Shown piece after piece: positions 1-9,887 of a stretch of DNA of 64,000 nucleotides. The notes beneath the pieces are model-generated. The model searched no databases and was not told where the DNA came from. It saw only the letters and a program-made list of their open reading frames with translations. Positions within the stretch are counted from its first letter, which is position 1. Each line of letters opens with the position of its first letter. The stretch comes from Celoporthe dispersa (taxonomy: Eukaryota > Ascomycota > Sordariomycetes > Diaporthales > Cryphonectriaceae), in NCBI GenBank assembly GCA_016584495.1, contig WAID01000005.1, forward strand, positions 1,438,501-1,502,500. The letters are read 5' to 3'. Made by a program: the position numbers and the translations under genes.

Positions 1-146
1 AGCGGGGCTGTTGTTGTTGGCCTCCGCCCTTCAGAACATCATCACCACCCACACAACATCAAACCTCTATGGGGCCAGCGATTATAGCAGCCATCGCAGG
101 ACATCTCGGTCTCCATTTCTTTCACTGGCTGACAACTTCTTGACAG

Positions 147-896
147 CGACCCTCCCTCATCATGCTCTGCTGGTCCAGTCGGCGAGGATCTGGTAGGAAT
201 TGCCCCTCTCTCCCTCCCCTCCCACCGATAAGCGCCAGCATCCTGCGCGAATTCGCATATCGGCACACGACCCGTTGTGCTGGCAACGAACATCTTCGAG
301 ATGATGTGCTGACATACTGCTCTCGAATAGTTCCACTGGCAGGCCACCATCATGGGCCCTGTAAGTACCCTTCTTCCGTCTTGATCTCCTACACCCCGCC
401 GCCAGTCTCTCTGGCTCCCACCGATGAATGTCGCCGTCGGACGTGCCGAACCGAACGTTTGATGCAGGCCTGGATCATCTGCTGACATTTTCCCTGCAGC
501 AAGACTCACCATACGCCGGCGGCGTCTTCTTCCCTCGCCATCCACTTCCCTACAGACTACCCCTTCAAGCCTCCCAAGGTCAACTTCACCACCCGCATCT
601 ACCACCCCAACATCAACAGCAACGGTAGCATCTGCTTGGACATCCTGCGTGACCAATGGTCTCCCGCTCTGACCATCTCCAAAGGTAAGCTGAGTCTGGC
701 TGTCACCCTCCCCCCGCCCCGCCGAATCCCTACCGCCGCTGACAAAACGGATAAAGTTCTGCTCTCTATCTGCTCCATGTTGACCGACCCCAACCCCGAC
801 GACCCTCTTGTGCCCGAGATCGCACACATGTACAAGACCAAGCGAGACGAGTACGAGCGGACTGCGCGCGAGTGGACGCAGAAGTACGCCATCTAG
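147..896 (+). CDS. ubc4: E2 ubiquitin-conjugating enzyme, UBC4/UBC5 type (5' end missing, one frame shift)
   Basis: Transfers ubiquitin from E1 to substrates with E3 ligases; in yeast, Ubc4/Ubc5 serve bulk turnover and stress. Four exons are visible: 147-192, 331-360, 500-684 and 757-896, all with GT-AG borders and matching phases. They encode the family core from DPPSSCSAGP through FHWQATIMGP, the HPN motif with the active-site Cys context NGSICLDIL, QWSPALTISK, and the C-terminus ending KYAI. The start codon and first residues (about 15) must lie in an upstream exon beyond or at the window edge; the 3' splice site at 145-146 supports this. In exon 500-684 the frame breaks at the C run 532-534: one C too many separates GGVFF from the expected LAIHFP block, and only without that base does the exon length fit the next exon's phase. 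Identity is certain; the break is probably a sequence error. Confidence 0.93.
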
Positions 897-2942
897 AGCA
901 CCCAGCCAACCTAGACAGGTCGGAAGAGGTGGTTAAGATGGGTTGGATGGACATGAGTTTCTGTTGTTGAGGCAGGGCCAAAGGGACGAGGTTGGCAAGA
1001 GTTAGATGTCGAGGCTACCCGACGGATGGACACACACACCTACACCCTCCACCCCCCTTTCCATACCGGGGCGTCGAACTTTCCCTCGCCAAGATTTTCT
1101 TAAGGACTGGCTTTACTATGGCGTTGCATTCCACACATCTCGGGTTACGGACATTGGTCGGTTGCGACGAGGTTGGTTTCACTGTTCTCTGACGACACCA
1201 TAACACATCATGACCTCGGGGAAAGGGGATTACACGTGCATTGCAGATAGTCAGACAGCATAAGGAATCGACGTGGACATTACAATCAATCACTTCCAGT
1301 GTCAGACTTGCAATGTGCGTTTGTGGGGCTGGAAGTACAACCCATAATGGGCAACCAGGTGCATTGTGTCTGTGGAGAAATACGCGGAGCGTGCAATATC
1401 CCAGCCGCATATCATCTGGATGAAGGTATCGTCCAGTAAATCAGGACCGTCCATACAATGAGCTCCCTCCTCGGGCTGAACATCGTTCCTAAGAGAAAGG
1501 CAACCAGAGTATTTCCAGAAGGTGAACCCCCTTCTCCCTCCCCCCCGGAAGGAACCAGAGGGAAGCGAGACAGGAAACCCTCCTTCAGGCACAGAGTTAG
1601 GCTGGAACGCTTTCTTCTTCTTCTTTTTTTCTTTTATTTGCTCTTTTTCCTTTCCCCTTTCCTTCGGACCTCCGACGGGGAGACTGCCACAAAAGGAGAC
1701 TACCCAAACCTTGCTTCCTAGGTAGACAAACACACTGCAGACTTGCTTTACGAACTTGACCTGCCGGTGCCGCGATTGAAGGGTGTATAGAATTTGGATG
1801 TGTCCTCCAGAATTACGAGCACTGTCCTATCGACCTACAAATAAGAGCCCCTTAGCACGGAATGGCAGAGCGTGAATGCTGCAAGGCCGTGTGAGATAAA
1901 GAACCCATCGACAGGAAGAAGGCAACAGGGGGAAGACGACAGTCCAACGACTTGTTACTTGTGTGAAGCTTGATCGCAGTCTTGACGAGCACGAAACAAG
2001 CCTGGCCTTGACCCGACTTTCCTACCCATCAACGAGAAGTCTCGGTTCGATTATAGTCTCTCCGGCGCAGTGGAAAGCCCCTGCTAGTGTTTTCATGAGG
2101 CTGAAACCCGGAGTCTGAGGCTCACCTCGTCTCACCTCCTCCAGAGCGCACTCACGGCTCCCAAGATTTCGAGTTTCTTTCTTTTGTTATAAGGGTCTTG
2201 TATATCATTGCCGAACTTAGTCCCTATTGAGACTGTCGAAGCGAGAAACAATCCCAAGTTTCCCTCGCTTATCATGAAGCTTAACTTCATTTCCTCCACC
2301 TAGCCACCCGCCCATCATCACCATCATGCTCTCAGGCGAAACATTTCCAGAGTCTGCTTCCGATTGCTCCGGTCCTTACTACCAGTCGCATCTCTTGACA
2401 AGACCTTAGTCCGGTGTCCCGTTCTTTTGCCCCCAAAACTAAAGCAGAAAATCAGCTGTTGAGCCGATCCTTGACATGCCCCCTGGAGTCAACCTTGCTG
2501 CTCGTTAATTACCAAGTACACAAGCAGTCAGTGTCTGAAGTGTAGGAGAAGACCCGCGGCTCATAATCTATAACACATTAAACAGATCCAAGGAGGGAAC
2601 CAAGATATGGCCGAGATCACTCCCTCGGTGTTTTCCTTCGTTTCAACTTCTCAGCCAAGTCTCTGGCTATTTCTACTTACATCCTACCTGTGTTGGTCCT
2701 AATCAGCCCGCTTCCTCTCCTTCCTATCCACTATCGTCACTCTTTCAACCAATATCCTATTCGTCTCCAACCTAAGGTCCTCAGCCGGTCGTTCCTTTCG
2801 TACGAGTTCTGTGAGCTCTTCACAATCCCTTTCTCTAAGTCGTCTTGTAGTATTACCATCTACGTTGTCAAGGTTACCAGGTCCCACCGTACGCAAAGCT
2901 TCCTCCGTAATTATACACTATACAATATCATTCTTCTTCAAG
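897..2942. other. Intergenic region, no gene recognised
   Basis: About 2 kb between the E2 gene and the secreted-protein gene. It holds the E2 3' UTR, a pyrimidine-rich stretch near 1610-1670 and a probable long promoter for the downstream gene. Open frames here are short and carry no recognisable domain or splice pattern. Confidence 0.6.
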
Positions 2943-3463
2943 ATGAAGAGCTTTACAGCAGCTATCGTTATGTCCTATATGGCCATTACGTCAGCCATGC
3001 CAGCGGCCAGTACCCAGTCAGTCCCAGCAGCTTCACCTGCTCCGACTGGCGCAGCCACAGGGTGTACCAGTATGTTCCCCCTCCTGCCATCAATCCGCCG
3101 CCCGTCAATGACGACGACACGAGACTGACCGCAGAAGCCCCAGGCAGCAATAGTAACAGTACAGCCACCACAGGGGACAACAACCTCCAAACGTTCACCG
3201 GGATTCTCGGCGGTGCTGCCCCCGCCGTTACCCAGGACAACGCCACCAGCGACAGGCCCTTCTCCGTAGCGGGCGGAGGAGGAGACACTTTTGTCGGCGT
3301 TGATGCTGCCCTCGGCAGGTCCTGTGACATTCAGCACAATGCCTGTGCCGACGCCGCCAACGCGGGGCAGCTCTGCGGCGACGTGGCGGATTGTGATGCG
3401 CAGAACCAGGCGTGCCACGCAGCCAACAACCTCAGTAGGAGAAGGAGGAGAATCTCTCCGTGA
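2943..3463 (+). CDS. Small secreted cysteine-containing fungal protein
   Basis: Two exons, 2943-3069 and 3135-3463, joined in phase 1 by an intron with GTATGT and CCGCAG ends. The product is about 150 residues. It starts with a signal peptide (MKSFTAAIVM...ITSAMPA) followed by an Ala/Pro/Ser/Thr-rich linker, and has a C-terminal block around RSCDIQHNACADAAN...CGDVADCDAQNQACH with regularly spaced Cys. This C-terminal pattern is one I know as a recurring Pezizomycotina secreted-protein motif without an assigned function. The start is chosen because it opens the signal peptide directly after a pyrimidine-rich leader. The last residues (a run of Arg after NNLS) are unusual, and a further intron beginning at the GTAGGA near 3436 could replace this end. 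Function unknown; extracellular or wall location is inferred from the signal peptide. Confidence 0.75.
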
Positions 3464-4166
3464 GCATGGCGCGCGGATCTGGCCTGCTCCCCTGAATGAG
3501 CACGCGAGCAAGATGACTTGAGCAAGATGCCTTTTGCAGGTCATTGTGACCGCTGCTCTTTTTTTTTCTTTTTTTCTTTTTGTTCTTGTTTTGTCCCTCC
3601 TTCTCTACCTGCCTGCCTCTCTTTTGAGATAAGTTGGATGATATGATATGGAACAGTCGCGAGTAGGTACAAAGAACCCAACCCATGACAGAAACGAAAT
3701 TAAGTGAGACCAGAAGTCTTTTGCTGTGTAAATTAATATACAATCATGTAGAAAATGTCCTGACTCCAGGCGTGTTCGTAAGCACTCCCGGAATTACAGT
3801 GGAGGAGAGGTTAGGCCGGCCGCTAAAGCCCTACTGTAACCGTAGCACTCAAATTTCCCTAGCATCCCTAACACCCTTGGTGCCTGCTGCAGACGATATC
3901 TCTCTAGGCAAGAACATCTTTGGATCCATAGATCGGCCCCGCAACAGAGTGGTCGGTTCACCTTCTACCCTCGTGAGGACAGCAGTGAACCGTTTGAAGA
4001 AAGAAGAGAAGAGGAAAGGAGAGAAAGGGGGGGCAAACAGCTTTTGGGCTCTAGGCTCGAGACGGTCAGGTTCGTACTGAGTTTCCGCCTCGTAACAACT
4101 TCCACAAACGCCCCACTCACTCACTACTCACAACTCACAACTCAGGACCTCCTCCTCCACGCGACC
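3464..4166. other. Intergenic region upstream of the rhomboid gene
   Basis: Contains a T-rich tract near 3558-3590 (probable 3' end of the secreted-protein gene) and repeated ACTCAC/ACTCACA units at about 4113-4145 just before the rhomboid start. No gene recognised. Confidence 0.55.
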
Positions 4167-4949
4167 ATGGCCACCTCAGCTACCGCCGTCAAGGCCCTTA
4201 CCTGGGGCGCCATCGGGGCAAACCTCTACGTCTTCAGCAGATGGCACATTGTGATGTACAGAGCAGACTCGAAAGAAGCTACCACAACAACCAACAAGAA
4301 GCAGCAGCAGCAGCAGCAGCCCATCTCGTCGCCATCATCACCAGCCTACCGCGAGGCCCAAGCCCGAACAGAGCGCTACATGCGCGACAACTACACCCTG
4401 ACGAAACGAAACATCGACGAGGGCCGCTGGCACACCGTCCTCACCTCCGCCTTCAGCCACGAGAACCTCCCCCACTTGGCCATCAACATGTTCATGCTGC
4501 GCGAGGCCAGCCTGATCGCGAGCCACGTCGGTGTCGGCCCTGGGCGCCTGGTAGCTCTCGCCTTGGGATCTGCACTGGGCGGGTCGGCGGGGTCGCTGTA
4601 CGACAGCACCAAGCGCGTGCGGCACGGCGAGCCCGACGTCCCTGGACTGGGCGCGTCCGGTATGGTGCAGGGCATGCTGGTGGCGACCATGCTAGCCGCG
4701 CCGCGGCTACCTATGCAGGTCATGTTCATCCCCATCGACATCTCCTACCGGACCGTGGTGGGCGGGTTCATCGCGTGGGACATGTACAAGCTCTACCAGG
4801 AGAGGGCGGCGGGCCACAGGAAGGAGAGCTGGATGGGTTCGGGCTCGTATATTGGATATGCGGCTCACCTAGGCGGCGCGGCATTCGGCGCGGCGTTTTA
4901 CCTGCTGGCGATGCGGAGGGGCAGGCGACTGCCGCACGGATTTCGATGA
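4167..4949 (+). CDS. Rhomboid-family intramembrane serine protease
   Basis: Single-exon gene for a protein of about 260 residues. Start at 4167 sits in a good context (GCGACCATGG). Rhomboids cleave transmembrane segments inside the bilayer with a Ser-His dyad. Visible here: HLAIN in the second core helix (the family's H-x-x-x-N feature), the active-site motif GLGASGMVQG with Ser near residue 165, and the partner His in GYAAHLGGAAFG near residue 235. About six hydrophobic segments alternate with charged loops. A short poly-Gln run (CAG repeat, 4302-4320) lies in the N-terminal third before the conserved core. The N-terminus could be a mitochondrial presequence (basic, Ala/Ser rich) but this is uncertain; the family has both mitochondrial and secretory-pathway members. 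Substrate unknown. Confidence 0.85.
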   Translation: MATSATAVKALTWGAIGANLYVFSRWHIVMYRADSKEATTTTNKKQQQQQQPISSPSSPAYREAQARTERYMRDNYTLTKRNIDEGRWHTVLTSAFSHENLPHLAINMFMLREASLIASHVGVGPGRLVALALGSALGGSAGSLYDSTKRVRHGEPDVPGLGASGMVQGMLVATMLAAPRLPMQVMFIPIDISYRTVVGGFIAWDMYKLYQERAAGHRKESWMGSGSYIGYAAHLGGAAFGAAFYLLAMRRGRRLPHGFR

Positions 4950-5234
4950 TCGGCCTGTGCAAATTGAAGAAGAAGAAAAAAAAGAGAGGGGGGGTTGGTA
5001 CGGGATGAATGGGTTCCATCATCTTCGGCGTGCAATGGGCGGCGTCACAAAAAAATAACCAAGAGGTCACCGTCATCTTGCAGACCTACATGTCTACGTT
5101 TCAGACAAGGGCACACAGACTATGGATCATGGTAAGTGTCTAAGGATTCTGCTTTGCCTTCCAGCATTAATTACACACAATACAATACAGTTGCAGCATC
5201 ATCTTCGGCTTTCCTGCCCGCTATTGTTATCATT

Positions 5235-5261
5235 ATCATCATCATCATCATCATCATCATC
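5235..5261. repeat. (ATC)n microsatellite
   Basis: Uninterrupted ATC/CAT trinucleotide run of about nine units, located just beyond the stop codon of the minus-strand dehydratase gene, so probably in its 3' UTR or the spacer to the rhomboid gene. Confidence 0.9.
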
Positions 5262-5268
5262 ACGAAGA

Positions 5269-7377
5269 TCAATGATTATCCCTGGGAACCGGTTGTCTCT
5301 GCGCGATCCGCTGAAAACGTACAGCCCTCTTGAAGACCATGCCCTCGCTCAACCCACCAACCTCGCGACGGAAAATGTCCTGCCACGGCGTCTGGCTCGG
5401 GGGCACTTGATACCCGCCCTTAGCCTCGAGCTCCTGGCGCCTCATCACGAGCTCCTCCCCCGGCAGCATAATGTCAACACGCCTCTTGTTCAGGTCCACC
5501 CGAACCACGTCTCCGTCCCTCAAGAGCGCCATGTTGCCCCCGTCTGCAGCCTCAGGCGTCGCGTTGAGAATGCTCGGCGAGCCAGACGTCCCAGACTGGC
5601 GACCGTCGCCGATACAAGGCAGATCCCGCACCCCTTTCCTCAGCAGCCTCGCGGGCGCGTGTCGGTTGACGACCTCCGCCGCGCCTGGGTAGCCCAGAGG
5701 TCCGACGCCCCTCATCACGAGGATCGTTCTACAGTCGATCTCAGCGTCCTCGAGGCGCTCGTTGTAGTCCTCTGGCCCGTCAAACACCACGACCCTGCAC
5801 TCGAAGGCGTTTAGGTCGTCGGGGTCTGAGAGGAATTTTTCACGGAACTCGGGCGATATGACAGACGTCTTCATGATGGCCGAGTCGAAGAGCGTGCCCG
5901 TCAGGTGGAGGAAGCCTGCGTTTTCTTTAACGGGGTGTCTGAACGATCTAATAGTCTGCCGGTCCCAGGTAAACCGTCCTCGCATATTGTCTGCCACCGT
6001 CTTGCCGTTGCAGGCGATGGCGTCCGGGTGCGGCAGCCTGCCCGCCTCGAGCAGCTCTGCCATGATCGCAGGCAGGCCTCCGGCACGATAATAATCCTCG
6101 CTGAGCATCTCGCCAGCAGGTTGCATATTCAGAAGCAGCGGGATGGTGAACCCAATCTGGTCCCAGTCGTCCAAAACCAGCGGCACACCGGCGTGTCTTG
6201 CTGTGGCACAGAGATGGATCGGTGCGTTCGTGCTGCCTCCGATCGCTGTGTTCACCACGATGGCATTCTCGAAGGCGCCGCGGGTCATGATGTCGCAGGG
6301 CCTCAGGTCCTCGTGCACCATGCCCACGATGCGCTCGCCTGTCTGATACGCAACCTGCGACCGCTCGCGGTATGGGGCTGGTATCGCTGCGGAGCCAGGC
6401 AGGGCCATCCCCAGGGCCTCGGCCAGGGCGTTCATCGTCGAGGCGGTGCCCATGGTGTTACAGTGGCCAGGGCTGGGCGTGCCCTTGGCAACCATGTCGA
6501 GGACCTCGTCGTCGCTGATGCGGCCCGCGGCGTGCTCCTCCCGAGCCTGCCAGACCACCGTGCCAGACCCAACCCTCTGCCCGTTGGCCCACCCATTCAG
6601 CATAGGCCCGACGTTCAGGCAGATGGCCGGGATGTTGACCGTGGCGGCAGCCATCAGACATGCTGGCGTCGTCTTGTCACAACCGGTAAGGAGAACGACG
6701 CCGTCGAAGGGGTAGGCGTGCATAAGCTCGACCAGCCCGAGGTAGGCCAGGTTCCTGTCCAAACTCGCCGTCGGCCGTCTCGTGCTCTCCTGGATTGGGT
6801 GCATGGGGAACTCGAAAGCAACACCACCAGCTGAGCGGATGCCTTCACGAACGCGCTTCGCTAGCTCAATGTGGTGTCGATTGCACTACGAAAACAAAGA
6901 GTGTATGTTAGAGAGCCCTCCTTGTTTTGTTTTTTTCAGTCAGGTGAGAGAGAGAGGGGGGATGAAAAACCCAAAAGTGCTATCTATGCATTTCCAAAGA
7001 GAACAAAAAAAAAAAAAGATTGTTCCTCTCACAGGTGCAATGTCAGATCCGGACTGTGCGATGCCAATGATGGGCTTGTCTGACATGAGCTCCTCGCGGG
7101 TCAGCCCAGAGTTGAGATACCTCTCGACATAGAGCGCCGTCATGCCCAGGTCGTCCTTCCTGTTGAACCAGTCCGAAGAGCGCAGCTTGCGCTTCGGTTT
7201 AGGCGGCACCAGCTCACTCCGGATCCTAGCCATGGTCTCCTCCAGCTGTCTCGCCCTGGCCCGGACCTTGGCCAGCTCGGCCTCGTAGTCCTCGATGTCG
7301 ACGAGAGGTCGGTCGCCGCAGTCATTGGTGCAGTCTCCGCAGACTGACTCGCAGCTCATGGTTGCTGCTCTCTGCAT
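5269..7377 (-). CDS. IlvD/Edd-family dehydratase, L-arabinonate/pentonate dehydratase-like
   Basis: Two exons: 7377-7033 and 6885-5269, intron 7032-6886 (GTGAGA...GTAG). The product, about 650 residues, dehydrates a sugar acid or 2,3-dihydroxy acid to a 2-keto-3-deoxy acid. Three conserved cysteines expected to hold an Fe-S cluster are present in DIAPCNRHH, LTGCDKTTP and PGHCNTMGTA. The run NRHHIELAKRVREGI, HPIQESTRRPTASLDRN and AIGGSTNAPIHL fits the bacterial pentonate (L-arabinonate) dehydratase subgroup better than the mitochondrial branched-chain enzyme Ilv3, and I see no clear mitochondrial presequence. The C-terminal end GDGRQSGTSGSPSILN matches the family's substrate-closing loop. The N-terminus is odd: a Cys-rich stretch (CESVCGDCTNDCG). 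Two in-frame starts exist, 7377 and 7360; either is possible. Substrate is inferred, not shown. Confidence 0.85.
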
Positions 7378-8886
7378 GGGGCTGGACCAGTCGTGTCGGG
7401 TCGGTACTGTTGTCGTCCTTTTTCTTTCTCCTGTCCCCTCTCCTGCTGGTCTTTCTCCAACCTCTGTTGGAATGCGAGGTATTACTACTTTACCACAACT
7501 GGCATGAATAACCCTCCAGGTGTGACGGCTCATTGTGCTCGCTCCGCAACCGTAAAAGGTTCATTCAGTCACAGGACACGGCCCGTAATTTATTCGTCAT
7601 AAGGGCAGATTTTGGGCCCATAATTAACTCGAGGTGTCCAGACATGATTGTCGAGTTCAGGTAGTGTGGTGCTGCAGTGGGCCGCCTTGGGCCGGTATAC
7701 AAAAACACAGACGACAAGATAACAAGTTTTTCTTGAGCCTCAACGTTTCAGCCACCCACTAAGTATACCTCCAAGCAGCAGTGCGTATAGAATCTCAAAG
7801 AGGAGAAACCTTCCACCTTAGTCTGCCAAGCCATATCTCCGGTCGCGGGCGTCGAGGACCCTCAAATTACAGTGACTGAGGTGTCATTAGTGGGTCGAAA
7901 TCATGCAGGTACGGTATCTGTCCACCCAAGTTTTGCTGCTGTGGAATCTTGCTGGCGGTCCGCAGTAGTGCTATCTACAATAAGACAGATACACAATCTC
8001 CTAGTCAAGCCTCGCCCATGTCTAGGTCCTAGCTACGCCGGAATTTACAACGCCCTATACGCTTTTTGTCTCCATTGACATGCAGTTCAGCACCTCGGTG
8101 GGGTTTTTGGGTCTAATGGTTTTTTTTTCTCATGATGGTCACTCGCCTGAAGATATACATGTTCATGGACATTCCTGGACGTCACTGACAACTCTTGCTG
8201 GGGAGAATGTCCAGATCTATATTAAACCTCGAAGGAGAAATCATGTACCGTAAGGAGTCCCACAGACATGTAAACGCAAGTCTCACCCAGTGATTTCCAG
8301 AAGGGTGGTCTCAACTAAGTACTTTACCTAGGTAGATAACTGAGCGTCTCGATAACACTGTGTGCTTCCATAAGAGGCAACATCATGTGCATTCTAGTGC
8401 ATGCCTTCTGTCAACCGCAGGGAGTCCAGTCTCCTCGAGAGCCACCCATCCTCTTGATATGCCTATGACTTGTCCCTTGGATCAGCATGACGGTTTCTCT
8501 ACTGTTCGGGAAGATATGCAGTCTCCTCCGAAACAGTTACGCTCCGAAGCCTCGACTTGCCGCTCCATCTCGTCGCAAGGCACAAACAACCGGTCTCGAA
8601 CAGAAAATCGAGAGGTGGTAGCACATGCACCACTGGCATGCGCGTCGCCGACCATTACCTATCAATACATCCCGATCCGCCGAAAATGTTCATGACCAAG
8701 TTCTTCCCGAGACGCCTTTCTCTTTGGTGAAACCAGTCACGGCGCCCATCGAATACCAAAATTTTCCCCATGGCGCTTTGTCCGTGTGTCCTTACTATCT
8801 TGATCTGCTCTCCTCTTGGTCCTTGCCTGTCCCTTTTCTCCCACTAATCTCCTTTCCAAACCCTCTGGCCCGAACTTCGCACCGCC
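7378..8886. other. Intergenic region, promoter side of the dehydratase gene
   Basis: About 1.5 kb. The left part is the upstream region of the dehydratase gene, the right part lies beyond the stop of the small CYSTM-like gene. Open frames at 8360-8984 on the plus strand are Ser/Pro/Arg-rich and show no domain. No gene recognised. Confidence 0.5.
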
Positions 8887-9192
8887 TCAGCCGCACAAGC
8901 TGTCGAGGCACTTTATCAACACCACAATCCCGCAGCAGTACAGACAACATTCGCCACAGCCGCGGTCCCTACGTCCACCTCTGAGGTCGGGAGACCCATC
9001 TCCGGACGGCGGGTGCTGCTGCTGCTGCTGCATGCATATTGGCTCTTGCGGACGATAAGAGGCTGATGCCGCCTTGTTGTGATCGCCGGACGGGTCGCGT
9101 GGTTGCGGCACTTCGTCTTCGGGTGTGACGGACAGCGGGCGTTGGGGAATGTAACCCGGCGTGGGTGGAGTGAGCATGGTCAACTTGTCCAT
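8887..9192 (-). CDS. Small CYSTM-like cysteine-rich tail protein
   Basis: A 101-residue single-exon frame starting MDKLTMLTPPTPGYIPQRP. The body is Pro/Gln-rich and hydrophilic with a poly-Gln stretch from a CTG/CAG repeat (about 9012-9031). The last 23 residues are CGECCLYCCGIVVLIKCLD followed by SLCG: a cluster of cysteines around a short hydrophobic stretch. This order (Pro/Gln-rich head, Cys-rich hydrophobic tail at the extreme C-terminus) is the architecture of CYSTM-module proteins, which are membrane-associated and linked to stress tolerance in eukaryotes. The start was chosen at 9192 because upstream frame is low-complexity and lacks the pattern. Assignment rests on the tail only; function is inference. 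Confidence 0.6.
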   Translation of the reverse strand: MDKLTMLTPPTPGYIPQRPLSVTPEDEVPQPRDPSGDHNKAASASYRPQEPICMQQQQQHPPSGDGSPDLRGGRRDRGCGECCLYCCGIVVLIKCLDSLCG

Positions 9193-9887
9193 TTTGTGTG
9201 TGGTTGGTTGTGTTTGTGCGTGTCTGCGTGACAGGCTCGCGGGGAGGTTTCGAAGCGCAACGAGAAAAGGGCTCCTGCATGAGCGATGGTCTAGAGACGC
9301 GGACCCGAGGATCGATGTAAAACAGAAGAGAGAGAAGGGGGGGGAGGGGGAGGAGAGAGGGAAAAGAATTGGAGATAATTTACGGTTCTCAGAGGAAAAG
9401 TCAAAGTGATCGCAGAGAATGGGTGGAACGTCAGTCATACTTGCATTATGTCTGCATAAGCAACAAACCTCCCCCTCCCCCCCTCCCAAAAAAAAAAAAT
9501 TCCCAATTTAGAACCAAGAGAGTGGGAGGAATTGGAGGAGGGCAGCCAAAGTCTTACAGCCCAATGTCGTGGAAGCTTATGCTGAGGTCACACTCCCGGG
9601 AAACTCGGGCGCACCGGTACGTGGGATCCTCGCTCCGGCGTATCAAGTAAGAATCTCAAATCTCACCGTGGGGTCCTCGTCCATCCTTGCCTGAGGGCGG
9701 CGGGATTGCGCTGCTCTCATAAATTCGTTCGAGGAAGGGAAAAAAGAAAGAAAGAAAAACAAAGAGACACCATGAAGGAAAAAGACAAGAGAAAGAAGGA
9801 TAAAGAAAAAAGACAGGGAAGGGTCATCAGGAGCCTAGCAGCGAAAGCCTTTTCATTCTAGAGCGAGAAGACTGTGCATGAAACGTA
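9193..9887. other. Intergenic region between the CYSTM-like and acidic-tail genes
   Basis: Upstream region of the CYSTM-like gene and 3' side of the acidic-tail gene. Contains purine-rich tracts (about 9326-9364 and 9737-9815) and an A run near 9487-9499. No gene recognised. Confidence 0.5.

Noticed and set aside
42..827. Long minus-strand frame of 261 residues overlapping the E2 gene
   Set aside because: It is the complement of proven E2 exons and introns; composition is Arg/Gly/Val-rich without any domain.
2690..2942. Upstream extension of the secreted-protein frame
   Set aside because: The extension precedes the signal peptide in another frame and reads through the intron; the spliced gene starting at 2943 explains the data better.
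5905..6834. 309-residue plus-strand frame inside the dehydratase gene
   Set aside because: Mirror of a strongly conserved coding exon; His/Arg/Gly-rich and without domain.
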